Made by a program: the position numbers and the translations under genes. This document shows positions 12,537 to 23,800 of a stretch of DNA of 64,000 nt, one piece after another. Positions within the stretch are counted from its first letter, which is position 1, and every line of letters begins with the position of its first letter. Source of the DNA: Cyathus striatus (Eukaryota; Basidiomycota; Agaricomycetes; Agaricales; Nidulariaceae); the NCBI GenBank assembly GCA_025738555.1, contig JAOVFP010000001.1, positions 4,030,001 through 4,094,000 of the forward strand. The letters run 5' to 3'. The notes beneath the pieces are model-generated. The model saw only the letters and a list, made by a program, of their open reading frames with translations, ran no database searches and was not told where the DNA came from.

Positions 12537-14079
12537 TCCACCTCCTAGTATCTTGCTCATTAATGCTGCAGCTTTTCTCTGGGCTAGTAAGCTCACAGGC
12601 TCGCAGATGTTTAGGATACAAGTCGGTGCTGTAGTTTCAGCTTCTGCTGCTGCCATGGCTGCAGAAGCCATGGACCTTTCTAGTATTCCTCTGGAATACC
12701 ACAAGTTCGCTAATGTCTTCAGCAAAACACGAGCAGACACTCTTGCTTCGCATCGCCCTTATGATCTCCAGATCAACTTGGAGGAAGGTACATCTCCTCC
12801 AGTCGGTACTGTATATTCACTCTTGCAGTCCAAGTTGGCCTCTCTACGAGAGTTCATTGACGAATATCTCCGGATTGGCTTCATCTGTCCTTCTCATTCT
12901 CCACACAGAGCACCAGTGCTCTTTGTCCGGAAGAAAGATGGATCCCTTCAACTCTGTGTCGATTTCCATGGGCTTAATGCAATCTCCAAAAAGGATCAAT
13001 ATCCCCTTCCCCTTATTTCTGACCTCCTTGATTCTCCTCGCAAGGCTAGAATCTACACCAAGATTGATCTCCGCCACGCTTACCACTTAGTCCGCATCGC
13101 TGATGAAGATGAGTGGAAGACCGCTTTTCATACTTGCTATGGCTCGTTTGAATGGCTAGTCATGCCATTTGGACTCACCAATGCACCTGTGGCTTTCCAA
13201 CATTTCATGAATGACATCTTCAAGGACATGCTCAATGTGTGCGTTACAGTCTACCTCGACGATATACTAATCTACTCCGATAGTCTCGAGGAGCACAAAC
13301 AGCATGTTAAAGAAGTCCTCAAGTGTTTATGCCAACATGGGCTCTATGCCTGGGTGGACAAGTGTGAATTCCACACTGAATCTGTTGAGTACTTAGGTTA
13401 TGTCCTTTCTCCAGGCGGCCTCACTATGTCCCAGGATAAAGTCCAAACCATTAGGGATTGGCCCGAACCTAAGAAGGTTAAAGATGTTCAATCTTTCCTT
13501 GGGTTTGCCAACTTCTATAGGTGCTTTATCCAGCACTACTCCGATACTGACCATAAAAACTTAGAGTATTTCTCCACCACCAAGATTCTCACTCGCCATC
13601 AGGCTCATTGGTCAGAGTACCTGTCTCAGTTCAATCTAGTTATTCATTTCCACCCAGGGAAACTTGGTGTGAAACCTGACGCTTTAACTAGACAATGGGA
13701 CATCTACCCTAAAGGGGGGAATAATGACTATGCCAAAGTTAATCCACACAATTTTCGCCCTGTTTTTACCCAAGAACAGCTCATCGCCTCTATCCATGCC
13801 ACCACACTCCTTCATCCTGTTCTCCGTGCCAGCATCATCATGGATGTTGAGCAACTCCACCGCAACATCCTCACTGCCCAACCCCTAAACACTGTCGCAT
13901 CCATCCACCTTCACAATCCTACTAATCGTTGGTCTGTCAGTTCAGATGGCTTACTCTGCCTCGACAACCGGATTTATGTCCCAGATGACGATTCTCTCCA
14001 CCTTCACATTGTCCAGTACAAACATGATCATTTACTCACCAGACATCCTGGTCAGAACAAGACTTTGGATAATATTTGA
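12388..14079 (+). pseudogene. Gypsy pol: reverse transcriptase, RNase H truncated, start of integrase
   Basis: The RT fingers/palm are clear: VLFVRKKDGSLQLCVDF, TKIDLRHAYH, MPFGLTNAP and the catalytic YLDD with DDILIYSD near 13255. The connection region ends SFLGFANFYRCFIQHYSD and jumps directly to TDHKNLEYFSTTK at about 13545. The RNase H core that normally lies between these motifs in gypsy Pol (with TDAS and DKELLAI-type motifs) is missing in frame. The frame then runs through the integrase His-His zinc half (HLHIVQYKHDHLLTRH). It stops at TGA 14077-14079, where an arginine is expected. No fragment can be active alone. Confidence 0.88.
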
Positions 14080-15315
14080 CGGGAATATACTTGGCCTGGA
14101 CTTCGTACTTATGTCAAGGACTATTGTAAGTCTTGCACCATCTGCTTACAGTCTAAACCACAGCGTCACCGTCCCTACGGTACCTTGAAGCAACTCCCTA
14201 TTCCGGAGTGCCCATGGAACTCTATGGACTTCATTGAAACACTTCCCATCTCTGGATTTGATAAGTACAATTCAATCCTAGTTATTGTTGACCACCTTAG
14301 CAAGCAAGCTATATTCATCCCTTGCCATAACACCATTACCTCTGCCCAGCTCGCAAAGCTCTTTGTCATGCATGTATTCTCTAAGCACAGTGTTCCCAGC
14401 CACATTACCTCCAATCGTGGTTCAGAGTTTGTCTCCCACTTCTTCCGGTCTCTTGGTAAGGTTCTCGACATCAACCTACACTTTACCTCCAGATACCATC
14501 CAGAAGGTGACGGACAAACTGAACGCATTAACCAAGTCTTAGAACAGTACCTTCACATCTACTGCAATTACCAGCAGGACAACTGGGCTGATCTCCTCCC
14601 CATCGCTGGGTTCGCGTATAACAATACACTGAGCTCGACCACTAATACAACTCCTTTCTTCGCCAATAAGGGTTATCATCCACAGATCACAGTCTACCCT
14701 GAATGCGATGTTACATCCGTTCATGCTAGGGACTATGCCGTGGACCTCCAGGAACTTCATGAAAACCTCAAGGCTGAAATAGCACTTGCTCAGAAGCACT
14801 ATCAGGTCAGAGCAGACAACCGTCGTTTGCCTGCCCCGGAGTTCAAAGTTGGAACTAAAGCCTTCGTCCATGCTAAGTTCTTCAACACCACTCGCCCTTC
14901 CAAGAAATTGGCTGAAAAGTATTATGGTCCCTTCAAGATCATTGCTGAAACTGGTACCCACTCCCGCACCCTTAGACTCCCTTCCAATTTCTGAGCTGTA
15001 CACCCTGTATTCCATGTTTCTATGCTCAAGCCTGCAGTTGAAAACACCATCCCTGGTCGAGAGATACCTCTGCCTCCCCCTGTGGAAATCGACGGAGATA
15101 TTGAGTTCGAGATCAGTGAGATCTGTGACTCCAAGCTGGATCGCCGGTTCAAGAAATGCCCTCTTCACTACTTAGTCCGATGGACTGGTTATGAAGGAAC
15201 CGACAAAGAACTCACTTGGTTGGCTGCCACTGAAGTAGAACATGCTACAGAGCTCATAGAGGAATTTCACGCTCGTTATCCCGATAAGCCCAACCCTTCT
15301 ACTCCTGTTACATAG
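14080..15315 (+). pseudogene. Gypsy pol: integrase core and chromodomain
   Basis: It continues the frame after the TGA with the zinc-binding Cys pair (CKSCTIC). The integrase core follows: MDFIETL with the first Asp, HITSNRGSEF where the second Asp is expected, and DGQTERINQ with the Glu. The second catalytic residue is Asn (AAT 14413-14415). The preceding codon ends in C, so GAT to AAT is a CpG transition on the other strand. A TGA at 14992-14994 (NF*AVHPVFHVS) interrupts again before the chromodomain (KCPLHYLVRWTGYEGTDKEL). The end is TAG at 15313-15315. Chromodomains in this family steer insertion to heterochromatin. Confidence 0.9.
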
Positions 15316-15631
15316 ACCTTCTCCGCTTACATCTCTGCTTCTCCATTATAGTTTATTGTATATCCGTATCTGTCTTCTTGACCAAAGGTTGAAGATTGAC
15401 ACTTCTCTGGACACCGCTTGCATGATGACCACTACATTTAACAAGCATAGCTGATTCGTCACTTTGCATACTTAACGAGGTGGGCTGAGAGTGGAAGTAC
15501 GGAGTTGTATTGATTTTCTCCTAAGGTGTTTCCCTTTACTCTGTCTTATTGTTTACTCTTACGTTTTCATTCTCCTCACGCCAAAAAATCATTAAATAAG
15601 TATTTACAATTTTTTCTCCGCCTACTGTACA

Positions 15632-17225
15632 CTACTCTTCATCTTCGTCTTCTTCCTCTTCATTACTCCCAGACTCATTAGTCTCCGCTGGAGTACCCTC
15701 CTCTGCCGCCTGTGTGGTTGTCATCAACCTATTCAACATTCCCATCAACTCCGTATGCATGTTGACATTTCTCCCCAAGGCCTCCATCAGCAAGTCCGAT
15801 AAGGGACTCCTGGAGTTGAGCTGCATCGCCAGCTTGTCGCACTCATTCTCTGCTTGGTACAGCTGGTCCCTCAGGATCTTACACTCAGTGTCGAACATCT
15901 TCCCCTTGGTCCACAATTCATCCACCTGTTTCTCCGCGACCTCTAACTTCGACCTCACCACCGCCAGTTGCATCTGCAACTCCTCCACCAGCTTCTCCTG
16001 CCCCACACCACCGGTCTGCATCTTCTCCAGACCTCTTCTCCACTCCTCTACGTTCCCCAGGACTACAGTCCCCCACATTATTCCCTCGTTTTCGCATCTC
16101 CCCTTCTTCATCCGACACGCCTCGCACGCCTTGTGGTTCATCTTCTTTCCCCTAGGAGCAAGTCAGAACAACTCCGAAAAGAAAAATGGACAACTTACTC
16201 GAGATCCAATAGGCACTCCCTGTTTAACTTACTGCATATGTTGCAGGGGACCTTGGGCAAGACATATGCCTCTTTCTCCTTTTTCTCCGCGGCCGTCTTG
16301 GCTTTCTCCACACCCTTACCCTTCTTCTCCGCCGATGCCCTCACTTCTTCCATCTCGACATCGGACTTGTCCCCAGCCTGGCTCTCTGTGCCGGTACAAC
16401 TCTTGCTTCCAGACTGGCTAGCCTTGCTCTTTATTCCCTTGCATTGGGAAGTCCAGGTCGTAGTCTTCTTTTTAGGCAGTTTTGGCATCGCCTCTGTCGT
16501 GTCCTCCGGATTCGTGTCGGTGCGCCTTCTCTTGGAGCCACCCTCATTCTCCGTCTGCTGGATGTTCTTCCCCACCTCTTCCTCCGGAGTTATGGTGTGG
16601 CCTTCGGCCTCCAGCTGCTGAACAGTGTGTTCGCGGTCAGCAATCTGCTCCACGCTCATGTAAGTACCTACCTGTGGGTTGGTTGTTACCTCCAGCTCTA
16701 CCACAGTAGTTGGAACTCCTACATTCGTAGGCCCTACCTCTGCCAATGCTTCCTCTACCACTTTTTCCACCGGAGTTGACTCGTCCACTGGCATCACCAA
16801 ACTATCAGCATTCCTATGGGTTCATAAGAACATCTCCACCGATTCTCGACTAAATGAGATTACTCCCAACCTTGCAACTGTTGTCTCGTACTCCGCATGT
16901 ATTGGCGGAGTAGTGCCTTGCACTGTCGATTCCTCCGCTGGGTGACCAGTTAGTCGTGCCATCGTTTGAGCAACTCTCGCTTTTGTCTCTTCCTGCTTAC
17001 GTTTCTTTTCTCATACCGCCTCCAGTCGTCAATCTCCTCGTCCACTTCCATTGCATCTTCCTTCTCCGCCTCACCCTCTGTCCCTTCCTTCTCAGCTCCC
17101 TTTTTCTCCACCTTCTCACCCCTCAACTCCTTCTCGAGGGCTTCCACCTCTGCTCGTCTGTGAAGGAGTAATCTAAGTTTCTCCTTGTGCGTTGGGTCTT
17201 CGATCGAGGGAACAGAGGCAGACAT
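15632..17225 (-). CDS. Antisense gene inside the gypsy element, paired CX2CX6C motifs
   Basis: Lies between pol and the 3' LTR on the strand opposite the retrotransposon genes. It reads from ATG at 17225 (MSASVPSIEDPTHKEKLRLL) through a Lys/Glu-rich coiled-coil-like segment and an intron-containing middle (VEKVVEEALAEVGPTNVG). A basic stretch follows (GGSKRRRTDTNPED), then CNICSKLNREC. A clean intron (GTAAGT...CTAG, about 16195 down to 16150) joins this to a second CEACRMKKGRC motif. A long heptad-like coil and an acidic tail (SNEEEEDEDEE) end the protein. The two CX2CX6C motifs could form a Zn2Cys6-like metal site, which is inference. The first intron boundary (between 16950 and 16800) is not fixed. 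The other gypsy copy in the window has a decayed counterpart in the same place and strand. Function unknown. Confidence 0.6.
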
Positions 17226-17385
17226 TGTTAAGCAGTCATGTGATAATGAGTTGGTGTAGCGGGGTAAATGTTTTGAAAATTTCCTCCACAGCTGACCTTT
17301 ATATATCCGGACCTGAGGTCAAAACGCCGATCAATTTCAAGAAGCTTATCATTTGATCACGTGCTCAGGCCTCGAGGGCTCGGCC

Positions 17386-17397
17386 TTAAGGGGGGAA
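17386..17397 (+). other. Gypsy polypurine tract
   Basis: TTAAGGGGGGAA just before the 3' LTR. It is the expected priming site for plus-strand DNA synthesis. The second gypsy has an equivalent TAAGGGGGAGAT before its LTR. Confidence 0.8.
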
Positions 17398-17400
17398 TAC

Positions 17401-18062
17401 TGTCATATCCCATATCACCTACCTCCGGACCCCTATGCTCTTACTCCGCCTTTCCCTTTGTTTACTCCGGACTTTGATTACGTTCTTAATATTACTTATT
17501 GATTACTGTACATAGATTACTCTTGTTTCCTTTCTTCCATTCTACTGAGCTATCCCCTCAGTAATGTAGTATACATATCATAGTGAGTCACTTATCATTC
17601 TTAAGTGTGCCACTATCAGTTTTACTTTACACTGCCTTATGCGCTCACTTCTCCGACACGTTTTATTATGTTTAATTAGTTATAGTCTTCATTCTACGTA
17701 CGCCTACCCTGACTGTACTTCTCCGCTGGCCTTGGCCAGCAGCCTTTACTTACTCCGAGTCTCCAGTATTTAAGTAGTACTTGATTTGTACTTAGTCCTC
17801 AGTTTCATATTGAACTACGTCCTCACCCTTTTGTCTGACTTGAGTTACACCTCTCATCTTCCATCTCTTGTCTTCTCTGAAGGGCTTGCCCTTACTCCGA
17901 AATCCAGGACCGGGAATCCCAGGGGCGCAGCACATAAGCTGAAGCCGAAGTCCTACCCCTGAGTTGTCGTTCTCCGCCTTCATCTATTACTCACCCCTCA
18001 TTTCTCCACAGTCACCCTCTCGTACTCCGCCGCCAAGTCAGGCTAGGGGCACGGTCATGACA
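17401..18062 (+). repeat. 3' LTR of the gypsy element
   Basis: 662 bp, starts TGTCATATCCC and ends TCATGACA, followed by target duplication GTTAG. It differs from the 5' LTR only at sites that read CG in one copy and TG or CA in the other, or TG in one and CA in the other. Confidence 0.95.
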
Positions 18063-19120
18063 GTTAGCCAATTTGATCATGAAAAGCCCAGGATTTTTGA
18101 GTGCTGCAATCATAGGAGCCAGGGCTTTTTTGAGTGCCTACTATTATATATTTACTAATGAATGTAGTGGTGATCATAGGTGATCATAAGTTATTTCAAG
18201 TGCATATTCACATACTATTACTACTAATAGTTTCTAAGGTGATCATAGGTGATCATAGGCCATTTCAAGTGTGTATTCACATATTATCACTACTAATGAT
18301 TTCAGAGGTGATCATAGGTGATCATAGGTTATTTCAAGTGTGTATTCATATATTATTACTACTAATGATTTCCAAGGTGATCATAGGTGATCATAGGTCA
18401 TTTCAAGTGTTTATTCACATATTATTACTACTAATGATTTCCAAGGTGATCATAGGTGATCATAGGTCATCTCAAGTGTGTATTCACATATTATTACTAC
18501 TAATGATTTCAGAGGTGATCATAGGTGATTATAGGGTATTTCAAGTGTGTATTCATATACTATTACTACTAATGATTTCAGAGGTGATCATAGGTGATCA
18601 TAGGTCTCATATATATTAGTAAGTGTCACATTGGTGACATTCTTCCCATGCTTCATGTTTGTCACCTAAATTTGCATGTGCCACATTTGTCACATACATT
18701 CCCATGCATCACATTTATCACACATATTCGCACATGTCACATCTGTCACACATATTCATGCACATCACATTTCTCACATATATTCACATGCATCACAGTT
18801 GTCACACATATTGTACTTATTCCTGTGCTCCATCAATTTCCCATGCATTGCATTTGTTACACATATGTCACGATTTTCATGCATGTCACATCCGTCACAC
18901 TTTTAGCCCTTGTCACACATGTCACATACTTACATTTGTCACACTTTGCACACCTATCATGTGATTGATGAGTGTTACTCTTTTGATTTACATTACCACT
19001 CATCATGCTCTTTGCATATGTTACATTTGTCACTTCACAGCTCAGTGATGTAATTTGGCCTTTGACATTGACAACATATCTAAATTTGAAAACTATATTA
19101 AGTGGGAGATACTCAGCATA
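18063..19120. repeat. Foldback element, left arm
   Basis: The outer part (18068-18168) is a unique inverted repeat. Next come six 69-bp direct repeats starting at 18169 and a partial seventh at 18583, each opening GGTGATCATAGGTGATCATA. The inner part is a run of short degenerate CACATTTGTCACA-like motifs. The arm is the inverted complement of 20155-20893 plus 25611-25710. The open frames across it are translations of the repeats on both strands and not proteins. It contains almost no CpG. Confidence 0.85.
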
Positions 19121-20154
19121 TCACCTATCATGGTCTACTAGCCTATCATAGTGTTCATGTGTATCATGTTTTTGATGTATATCACATGCCAAGTTTGTCA
19201 TATTCTCAATTTGTATTTCATTTGTCACATTTTGACATGTTTTACATGCTCACTCACTCATCAGATATTTCACATGTAACACAAGATTTTTTGGACCTAT
19301 TATGACATCTAGAATATTTCAAGTTCTATTTATCTGACACAAGATATAACATCTATAAGTATGTGTACATAATTTTGCTTTTGACATTTGCTCACACTTG
19401 TGGAGCCTGAAGGCACAGTAGGAAGGAGAATTATAATGTACTGAACACTTAACACTAGGGAGAGAAGCTGGTCACATGTGTCTGGTTACCTGTATATCTA
19501 TATCATTGTTCAAATTGTTTCAGACCAGAAGTATCCAAAAAGGCAGAGTACATTATTAAAGCAAAGAAAACAAATTTGTTCTTGTTAAGTTGAAGGTTAT
19601 GACATGGAATGTGGCAATTAGCTCATTATGGAAGTGTATCAGTAATAAGCAACTAGAATGAAACATGTAGAGTGTGTATGTAAGTTTATTGACATTTTAC
19701 AATCAAGACTAGGAATGTTATATGGTGGGGTTGGACATTTTCATATTAAACAATTTGATGATAGACCCACACATGGACGAAAAATGTGAAAGAATGGTGA
19801 AATATGTGATTCTACATCACATCAAACTTACACATCTCAGTTATTAGATGATCTATTGGTTATAATGATATCTTCAATATACATTATTCAGTTTTATCTA
19901 CTTACTCTGTATGACTACATAATAGTTTGATTTATTAATACAGAGAGGTAATGACAACTATCTCCACTCTTATTAATATTGTGTCACAATCAGTTTTACT
20001 TCTACACTGCTATATGTGTTCACATTTCTAATATATGGTGTTTATACTTATACTCAGACAGCATGACTTCATCTCTGAGACAAGCATATGACTATTGGCA
20101 GGATCAACCAGGTAACTACTAAGACAGAATCAGGAAGTGGTTCATGCACAAGCT
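19121..20154. other. Foldback element, central loop, non-coding
   Basis: AT-rich, without a credible coding frame, intron pattern or transposase motif. I see nothing here beyond short degenerate TCACA-type motifs near the left arm. Confidence 0.6.
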
Positions 20155-20893
20155 ATTGCTGAATATCACCTACTTAACATTATTTTCAAATTTAGATATG
20201 TTGTCAATATCAAAGGCCAAATTAGCATGAAAAGCGTGACATATGTGTGACAAATGCAATGCATGGGAAATTGATGGAGCACAGGAATAAGTACAATATG
20301 TGTGACAGATGTGACATGTGCGAATATGTGTGATAAATGTGATGCATGGGAATGTATGTGACAAATGTGGCACATGCAAATTTAGGTGACAAACATGAAG
20401 CATGGGAAGAATGTCACCAATGTGACACTTACTAATATATATGAGACCTATGATCACCTATGATCACCTCTGAAATCATTAGTAGTAATAGTATATGAAT
20501 ACACACTTGAAATACCCTATAATCACCTATGATCACCTCTGAAATCATTAGTAGTAATAATATGTGAATACACACTTGAGATGACCTATGATCACCTATG
20601 ATCACCTTGGAAATCATTAGTAGTAATAATATGTGAATAAACACTTGAAATGACCTATGATCACCTATGATCACCTTGGAAATCATTAGTAGTAATAATA
20701 TATGAATACACACTTGAAATAACCTATGATCACCTATGATCACCTCTGAAATCATTAGTAGTGATAATATGTGAATACACACTTGAAATGGCCTATGATC
20801 ACCTATGATCACCTTAGAAACTATTAATAGTAATAGTATGTGAATATGCACTTGAAATAACTTATGATCACCTATGATCACCACTACATTCAT
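20155..20893. repeat. Foldback element, right arm (inner part)
   Basis: Inverted complement of the left arm. It has the same six 69-bp units in the same order with the same unit-specific variants; I noticed one mismatch, in the unit nearest the terminus. The inner CACATTTGTCACA region is shorter than in the left arm because of internal deletions. It ends with ACATTCAT (20886-20893), the target duplicated by hAT copy 2. Confidence 0.85.
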
Positions 20894-23800
20894 TAGTGAT
20901 GTCAAAGTTCAGTCCAGAACCAAAGTTTGAACTTGAACCCTTCGGAACTGGACCTGAGTTCAGTCTGACGTTCAGTCACGTGGTATGAACCGAACTGTAA
21001 GTCCAGTTTACAGTCCACTCAAAGGGAGAAATTTGCGAACCCGTTTGAACAGGTTCAAACCTACCTGAACCTGTATTAGATACTGTATAAAAACATCCAG
21101 CCTTCGTCTTTAAGTTGAGCATAAAAGAAAGAGCTCATCAATATGCCGTTCCGAGATCCATTTGAGATCAATGTTAATTGTTAGTAATCAAGATCGCACT
21201 GCACTGCATCCATTATTCATACTAATCATGTACCCCACCCCGACTGCCTTGGTTATCCTCTTTCAATGACAACACTTGACCCCAGATCCTCTGGCTTGAA
21301 AACTTCAACACCGGGTACAAGAAAGCTGTCAACAGCCTAAGAATCTTTTCTCAATGACAAGTGGGCTATATATGGAGCAGCAAATTTCAGACCTTCCAAT
21401 GTGATCCTCCAGCGGAGTATTTCAACACTCACTGCTCAGTGAACTCTACATCAGCCACGCTTCAAATAAGATATTCCGGTTCATTCACATAATTCCGTTC
21501 ACTCAAGCAATGAGCTTTCAAAGTGTGTGCGATGGCAACTTGTGAAATAAGAAATCCCATCTCTTTCCGAGTCTCTCGTAATCTTATTCACTCTAGCTCT
21601 CAAAAATATATAAAGCTGATCTTCAGGGCTTTGCAGTCCGTAAGCTTTCATCTCTGAAATCTTCTGTGCAAAAACCCACTTCATACAGTTGAGCTTTTCT
21701 TCATATTCAATTTTTATGATACTAACTGATTAATATTATAGATACTTACTACGTGCTATGTCTACCTCTGCCTCTGTGAACTCGGATGCTGGATGTGCTG
21801 TACGTGATGATGGCATGTTGAAGGATGCCTCTGAGATTGTTTGGTACAATGACGTTGACAACTCGACCCCTCTTTTGAACTCTCCGAGGCGGTGTTCTCT
21901 TCACACTGCAAAGCCTTCACAGCACCTTCTCGAGTCTAAAGAGTCATCAAGTGTCTCAGCTCGGTCTCGTCCATCAACAGCAAACTCATCTAGTTCAGTA
22001 ATCACGAATAAACGACCAGCATCTGGCAGTCCTCCAAAGTCTTCTCGTCGTGCTGCAAAGAAGACTGTTATTGAAAGCACTGAGGAGTCTGGTGAAGAGA
22101 CAGATGTGGAGGATACTGACAGGGAGGATGACTCTGTAGTCGAGTCATCTGGTCTTGCTTATGAGAAGTTGCAGGGCATGGCAGAAGCGGACTATCAGGT
22201 AAGTCATCTAAGTTTCCTCAATTTCCTGTGCACCACTAATCATGTGTTTCTGTTAATTTAGTCTTTTATTAGTACTCGTAGCAAACAGAATATGACTGCT
22301 GATATCTCTACCATCTTTGTTCATGAAAGAGAGCGCATTAACCCTCACACGAATAAAGTGCAGAGTGGTTGGTGGTGCAAAATATGCCAGTAAGTGTGGT
22401 GACTACTATGGGGTAAATCAAGATCACAGCTAACATTTTCATTCAGCAAAACAAATCCAGGGGACAAAAAGAACTTCTTCACTGGAAGCACATCTAGTCT
22501 TTGCATGCACATTGCACGGTAAGAGGCTTCATATTTATGAAACACTTATTCATTTCAATCTAATGTTATTTATTACTAGATTTCATATTGAAGAGTACAT
22601 TGAATGTTGCAAGAATCTTGGTATTGAGACAAATTCTCATGCTCTCTCAAAGCTATCTTCAGAAGTGAGTCAAGGGTAAGCTTACTTCGTTATTATATTT
22701 TTTTACATTCTAATGCACTGTATATGCAGTCTGTTGCAGACTTCGCTTGACTCTGCCATTATCTCTGAGGTCAAGCCGCCTGCTTTTACAATGGAAGGGC
22801 TCATGGACCACATTATTGAGCTTATTGTTTGCGAGGATGAGGTTAGTATTTCATGTCTATCCTTAAAGAATGATACTTATTTATTTATAGGCCTTTCATC
22901 TTATTGACCAAGGGACTTTCCACAGATTAGTTCGATTCTGCTGTCCGTCAGTTTTGGAGAGGGATATTCCACATCGTGTTACTCTCCGAAATGAAATTAT
23001 GAATCGAGCAAAGCTAGTGGAACTACATGTTAGAGACATTTTAAAGAGTGTGTCCAGTAAAATTTCAACCACATTTGATCTCTGGACATCTAAGTCTGGT
23101 GATCCTCATATTTCAATTACTGGACACTACATATATAGTCCTCCTGATTGACCGAATGACTGGGAGCTACGAAATGAACAGCTGGCTTTTGAATTGGTTC
23201 AAGGTCGACATACTGGCAAGAACATAGCCATTGTAATTCAACAGACATTTGAACGTTATGATCTTCATGGAAAGGTAAGTTTATTGAACTACAGTTGCAC
23301 TATACATTTTTAACTACTTTATTAGATTGGTTGGATTACGAGTGATGGTGCTGCTGTCAATCGGACCACGATTCGAGAACTCAAGAAGATTTCAACCATT
23401 GAAGAAATAGACTGGAGTGCACAAGAACACGATATTTTGTACGTTCTCATTTCTACTGAGGTGCTTATTTTCTAAATGAAATCCAGATGTATGGAGCATG
23501 CGCTTCATCTTGCTGCAAAGCACTTTGTCGAAGCTATTGCTCCGCCATCGTCAACTAAGATCAGCAAGAAAGTGCGAGCAGCTCTTAAGAAGTCCAGTCA
23601 CAATGGTGATCTTGATCTTGATGAACTCGACCATGAGCTGGCAGAAATCAACCTAGAAGACCCTGAAGGGGACACCGAATCGGACAACAGTGATAATGAA
23701 GACTTCAACACATTCCTTCCAGGTGACTCTCTTGGAAAGGCCCTCGCTCTTGTAAAACAGGTATGTGTATTATGCTCTAAGTAATATATGTAATGCATTT

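Larger units (their letters stand above)
4289..18062 (+). mobile_element. Ty3/gypsy LTR retrotransposon with chromodomain and antisense gene
   Basis: Two 662-bp LTRs begin TGTCATATCCC and end TGACA. They are flanked by a perfect 5-bp target duplication GTTAG (4284-4288 and 18063-18067). The order between them is gag (interrupted by a copia element), CCHC zinc knuckle, aspartic protease, reverse transcriptase, integrase with chromodomain, an antisense gene, a polypurine tract and the 3' LTR. I see no obvious tRNA-complementary primer site directly after the 5' LTR (GTATATGAAACTACC), so self-priming or a decayed site is possible. The element is dead by several lesions listed under its parts. 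Confidence 0.95.

Noticed and set aside
15714..16621. Plus-strand Ser/Pro/Phe-rich frames over the gypsy antisense gene
   Set aside because: Low-complexity complements of the Lys/Glu-rich minus-strand gene. The minus strand has splice sites, paired Cys motifs and a counterpart in the other gypsy.
18169..18610. CRISPR-like array of direct repeats
   Set aside because: The units are contiguous 69-bp repeats without unique spacers, in a eukaryotic transposable element.
18134..18619. Open frame translating the 69-bp repeats as an Ile/Leu-rich repetitive protein
   Set aside because: Both arms give the same frame because they are inverted copies; the unit length is a multiple of 3, which keeps frames open. 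No start context, family or non-repetitive part.
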